A DNA stretch of 7,565 nt from the NCBI GenBank assembly GCA_913776405.1, contig CAJYOV010000476.1, positions 1 through 7,565 of the forward strand, in the 5' to 3' direction. Both the position numbers and the translations under genes were made by a program. This DNA is from Pseudobdellovibrionaceae bacterium (GTDB lineage: Bacteria; Bdellovibrionota; Bdellovibrionia; Bdellovibrionales; JAMPXM01). The stretch's first letter is position 1, and each line of letters opens with the position of its first letter. Under the pieces are notes generated by a model, which was not told where the DNA came from, ran no database searches, and saw only the letters and a list, made by a program, of their open reading frames with translations. This document shows, piece by piece, positions 5,215 through 7,565 of the stretch.

Positions 5215-6384
5215 TTAGCGACGGCTCAAAATTTCTCGAGCCGCTAGCCTTCCTCGTAGCATCGAACCTTGTTGAGAAGGCGTGTCCGGGTCTGTGCGCC
5301 CTAAATAAAGCGGAAACGCATCGGGGATGCGGTCTTCTCGAAGGAGGCGCCAAGTTTGCGCGGTCTTTCCATAAAGTTGTTCGGCCTGTAATTTGACGGC
5401 ATCAGAAGAAGTCGGAGTTGGCCCGACAAGACTTGCGCAGATCAAAGCATCACCTTTGAGCGCATAGTCTCGACTAACGTTCGACAGAACTGCAACGTGA
5501 TTGAGTGAGCCCGACTTCTTCGATGGACGCGAATTCAAGCTAAGCCATGCGCCGTCAAAAGGTGGCTCAGGCGCACTGAACCAAAACGAAGTGACCGCGC
5601 CGAACTTAGTAGGACCACCTTGGCCAGCCATCGCTGTTTCTGAGATCACAGATTGAGCGGGAATCTTACTGCCATCTTCGAGTTCGACTGAAAATTGGGA
5701 TGTCGAGCGAACACGTGTTGAGAGCCTTATTTCGGATTTCGTTAGCTGTCTCGCCATCCAGAGAGGCAATTCTTGAATTCCACGGGCTGGTACGGCCACT
5801 CGGGATGACGCGAAAATGCGAGTAAGGTATTTAAAAAAGCCAGCAGCGGTCTCGAGATTCGATTCTAAAAAGATTCCCGCAAAAAAAGGTCTCCAGAAGC
5901 CTTCGATGATTTTTTCGCTAAAACCGTAATCCGCCAGAAACTGCTTTGTTGTGCCTCGGGCGGACGAAAGAAGTAGGTTGATGTCGGTCGATCGCACCTC
6001 AGCCTGCAATTTCAGAACAAGCAGTTTGTCTTTAAGAGTGCCGTAACTTCCAAGCGCCGTGGTCAAAAGATGTTTCGGGTGCTCAAGCGGATTTGCAAGT
6101 AGCATGGAGCCAGCTTCAGTTTCAAGGCGGGCTCCGGAGTTAAACTTCTTCAAATTTAATTCAGTCTCTAAATTTCTGAATTTTTGAAGTTCAGGGTACG
6201 CGGGTAACAAGACTTGGAATCCACGATCGAGTCGGTAAGCATCTTCAACGAGAGATGTTTCGAGCTTTCCACCGACGTGACTTTGCGATTCTAAGATCAA
6301 ACAGCTTTCGCCAGCCGCTTCGAGTTCAAGAGCTGCAGAAAGTCCTGAGAGGCCGGCTCCAACTATAACAATCGGTGTGCCCAT
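5215..6384 (-). CDS. FAD-dependent amine-oxidase/phytoene-desaturase-like oxidoreductase
   Basis: This 389-residue flavoenzyme is of the amine oxidase/protoporphyrinogen oxidase/carotenoid desaturase type; substrate is unknown. The N-terminal dinucleotide fold is clear: IVIVGAGLSGLSAALELEAAG (4-24), then an acidic strand end (LILES, 29-33) and HVGGKLET (36-43), the usual second flavin motif. RGFQVLLPAYPE (54-65) and VPARGIQELPLWMARQL (198-214) are conserved landmarks, and DTPSQQGSMLRGRLAAREIL (367-386) is the C-terminal flavin/dimer region. The customary Gly-Asp pair just before that block is not seen, and the stretch from IPDAFP to DTPS looks short. No signal peptide is evident beyond the Rossmann strand, so it is probably cytoplasmic. 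Its ATG overlaps the stop of the DUF2805 gene by one base, and AAAGG (6398-6394) is placed 9 bases upstream, so the two are translationally coupled. Confidence 0.88.
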   Translation of the reverse strand: MGTPIVIVGAGLSGLSAALELEAAGESCLILESQSHVGGKLETSLVEDAYRLDRGFQVLLPAYPELQKFRNLETELNLKKFNSGARLETEAGSMLLANPLEHPKHLLTTALGSYGTLKDKLLVLKLQAEVRSTDINLLLSSARGTTKQFLADYGFSEKIIEGFWRPFFAGIFLESNLETAAGFFKYLTRIFASSRVAVPARGIQELPLWMARQLTKSEIRLSTRVRSTSQFSVELEDGSKIPAQSVISETAMAGQGGPTKFGAVTSFWFSAPEPPFDGAWLSLNSRPSKKSGSLNHVAVLSNVSRDYALKGDALICASLVGPTPTSSDAVKLQAEQLYGKTAQTWRLLREDRIPDAFPLYLGRTDPDTPSQQGSMLRGRLAAREILSRR

Positions 6385-6689
6385 TACTTCTTACCTTTAG
6401 TGATACCGTCGATCGATTGACGGGAACATTTGAATCGCATTTCCGTGAAACCGCGCGTGCGTTCGTTTTTTAAATGGCCTTGTTCGTGAACGCGTTTTCG
6501 CCAGCTCTGGAAGGCTTTTGGTGCAAGCTCTGTTCTCATAAACCGTACGAATTCGTTCGGACTAAAATCAAATTGCATTCGAATCGCCTCGAAGCTGGTT
6601 CGGTCTTCCCAACCCATTCTGACAAGACGATCCTTTTCATCAGGCGTAAGGCGTTCAATTTTTTCTGACAAAGTTTTCGATTTGCCCAT
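6384..6689 (-). CDS. DUF2805 / TIGR03643 family protein
   Basis: This 101-residue basic protein has no established function. The core LTPDEKDRLVRMGWEDRTSFEAIRMQF (about 14-40), SPNEFVRFMRTEL (43-55), KAFQSWRKRVHEQG (58-71) and the terminal RFKCSRQSIDG (85-95) match, from memory, the TIGR03643/DUF2805 family in order and length. The central helices (about 33-56) look like a helix-turn-helix, and the C-terminal half is rich in Arg and Lys, so nucleic-acid binding is possible but unproven. No membrane segment or signal peptide is seen. The ribosome site before the start is poor; the start is chosen because the family region begins soon after it. Its TAA shares one base with the ATG of the downstream FAD oxidoreductase. 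I recall this family often lying near cryptochrome/photolyase genes, and here the CRY-DASH gene is the next one after that oxidoreductase. Confidence 0.85.
   Translation of the reverse strand: MGKSKTLSEKIERLTPDEKDRLVRMGWEDRTSFEAIRMQFDFSPNEFVRFMRTELAPKAFQSWRKRVHEQGHLKNERTRGFTEMRFKCSRQSIDGITKGKK
6394..6398 (-). promoter_or_regulatory. Ribosome binding site for the coupled oxidoreductase start
   Basis: On the minus strand AAAGG (6398-6394) lies 9 bases before the ATG at 6384-6382. It sits inside the last codons of the DUF2805 gene. This supports the start that gives the TAATG overlap. Confidence 0.6.
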
Positions 6690-6750
6690 TGTTTTTGAGA
6701 ATCGCTCTCTATCAGCGTGCTCGCAATTGGAATTCGATTTTGCGTTCGTA

Positions 6751-7565
6751 TTAACAACCTAAATGCTTGGCCAATGCGTCTGCACTTCGTGAAGCGCCAT
6801 TGAGGCTTGCGCCACCGAACGCATCGCCCGCAAGATAGAGCCCTTTTTGAATTTCGATGAACGAAGTCTCGAACCGCTCGATGATCTTACAGTAACGCCA
6901 TTTCTTAAGCTGCATGGCACCTGCAACGAAACCGGGTGACAAGTCATCTAGAGCCTTGATCGTTTCTTTGAAAACAGACTCTTCGTCGCTGTCGAAAGCA
7001 TTTTCGCTGAAAGACTCATTCAGTGTGACCGTCAGTGCTGGAACTGGCGAGAGACCTTTCGCGTTCTGATCTGCAACAGAGAAAATCACGTCGTTTTTAG
7101 GTTCAAGATATCCGTAGTCTTTAAACTTGAATGCTTGAGGCGAATTCTCGATCAGCACTACAAGCGCTTTTGAGTACCTCAATGAGTTCAACGAAGGAGG
7201 GGCTGTGATTCCGCTGGCGCGAAGAATGTCGATCGATTGGGGCACAGGGCACGTGAGAATGAGTTCGTCTGAGGTTTGCATCAGCCCAGACTCAAAACTC
7301 GAAATCCACTTTCCATCCTTGAAGGCGATGCTTACCAAGCGTTCGCTCAACGAGACCGTTAGCCCTGAAGCTAAATCTTTTGCTAGGGCTGTCATTCCAC
7401 CCATCGCGCAGTAGTGTTCGCCGTCGTCATTTGTGAACCAATGTTTAGAAATCCCGCGCTCAAGCCAACGTTCGTGAAAAGAGCGAAGAAGCTCATCTTT
7501 CGGCCGATAGAATTGGGCACCGTGGTCAAACTTTGCGCCGCCGTCTGACCTCCGCGTCGCAAGTC
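6751..7565 (-). CDS. Renalase-like NAD(P)/FAD-dependent oxidoreductase (5' end outside window)
   Basis: The minus-strand frame is open from the right edge to TAA at 6753-6751, giving 271 codons. The Met at 7404 is internal, because the upstream codons encode family sequence: ATRRSDGGAKFDHGAQFYRP at the window edge, then HWFTNDDGEHYCAMGGMTAL. This matches the COG3380/renalase-like flavoproteins, in which an N-terminal GxGxxG fold (missing here, probably about 40 residues) precedes the TRR...FDHGAQF block. The C-terminal flavin motif GLYLAGDAFGGASLNGA is intact, with its Gly-Asp pair, followed by SADALAKHL. Characterised bacterial renalase-like enzymes oxidise dihydro-isomers of NAD(P)H, but this member's substrate is unknown. 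No signal peptide can be judged, since the start is absent. A 61-bp gap separates it from the DUF2805 gene in the same direction, so they may share a transcript. Confidence 0.88.
   Translation of the reverse strand, partial: LATRRSDGGAKFDHGAQFYRPKDELLRSFHERWLERGISKHWFTNDDGEHYCAMGGMTALAKDLASGLTVSLSERLVSIAFKDGKWISSFESGLMQTSDELILTCPVPQSIDILRASGITAPPSLNSLRYSKALVVLIENSPQAFKFKDYGYLEPKNDVIFSVADQNAKGLSPVPALTVTLNESFSENAFDSDEESVFKETIKALDDLSPGFVAGAMQLKKWRYCKIIERFETSFIEIQKGLYLAGDAFGGASLNGASRSADALAKHLGC

Noticed and set aside
5088..5396. A 102-codon + strand frame spanning the cryptochrome/oxidoreductase junction
   Set aside because: It overlaps two well-supported genes in other frames, and its translation has no family resemblance.
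6690..6750. Possible separate promoter or terminator between the renalase-like and DUF2805 genes
   Set aside because: No convincing -35/-10 pair and no stem followed by a T-run were found in these 61 bases.
7404..7404. ATG at 7404 as the true start of the renalase-like gene
   Set aside because: The frame stays open upstream to the window edge, and those codons encode conserved family sequence (TRR...FDHGAQF).
1..7565. Signs of a mobile element, phage or defence island
   Set aside because: No transposase, integrase, terminal repeats, tRNA or toxin-antitoxin pair is visible, and composition looks uniform.

Overview
This is a chromosomal stretch from what looks like a Gram-negative bacterium with roughly balanced base composition. 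It is densely coding and has ordinary core or accessory genes rather than phage or transposon DNA. No RNA genes, CRISPR arrays, insertion sequences or attachment sites were seen. The gene set (KatG, an HDAC-like deacetylase, CRY-DASH, DUF2805, DUF6172) would fit Bdellovibrionota or other proteobacteria-like groups, but nothing here fixes the taxonomy. A hand count finds the tetranucleotide TCGA about 110 times, against about 30 expected, evenly spread over both strands. This suggests one consistent genome background without a recently inserted island.

Layout. (1) Positions 1-388 hold the C-terminal end of catalase-peroxidase KatG on the + strand, closed by a strong intrinsic terminator (411-442). 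(2) A soluble orphan sensor histidine kinase (1544-402, minus) converges on katG, and its last codons read through that terminator. (3) A 180-bp divergent intergenic region (1545-1724) carries a perfect 17-bp palindrome and an 8-bp inverted repeat. (4) A small + strand pair follows: a DUF6172-type protein (1725-2018) and an unrecognised acidic protein of about 95 residues (2038-2325), with a probable terminator at their end. (5) An HDAC-like deacetylase (3238-2339, minus) is divergent from the next operon across an 89-bp region with a tandem 9-bp direct repeat. (6) A + strand operon encodes a HAD phosphatase (3328-3909) and a cryptochrome-DASH (3919-5214). (7) Converging on it are three minus-strand genes: a renalase-like FAD oxidoreductase (from the right window edge to 6751), a DUF2805/TIGR03643 protein (6689-6384), and a second FAD-dependent amine-oxidase-like enzyme (6384-5215). 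The last two overlap by one base.

How it may fit together. Positions 3328-7565 concentrate flavin and light-related functions: a blue-light flavoprotein, two different FAD oxidoreductases and DUF2805, a family I recall as frequently near photolyase/cryptochrome genes. A light or photo-oxidative response module is a reasonable hypothesis, but it is inferred only from neighbourhood. The most specific molecular oddity is in the CRY-DASH. Its family-diagnostic residues are present, yet the distal tryptophan of the classical Trp triad aligns with a proline.
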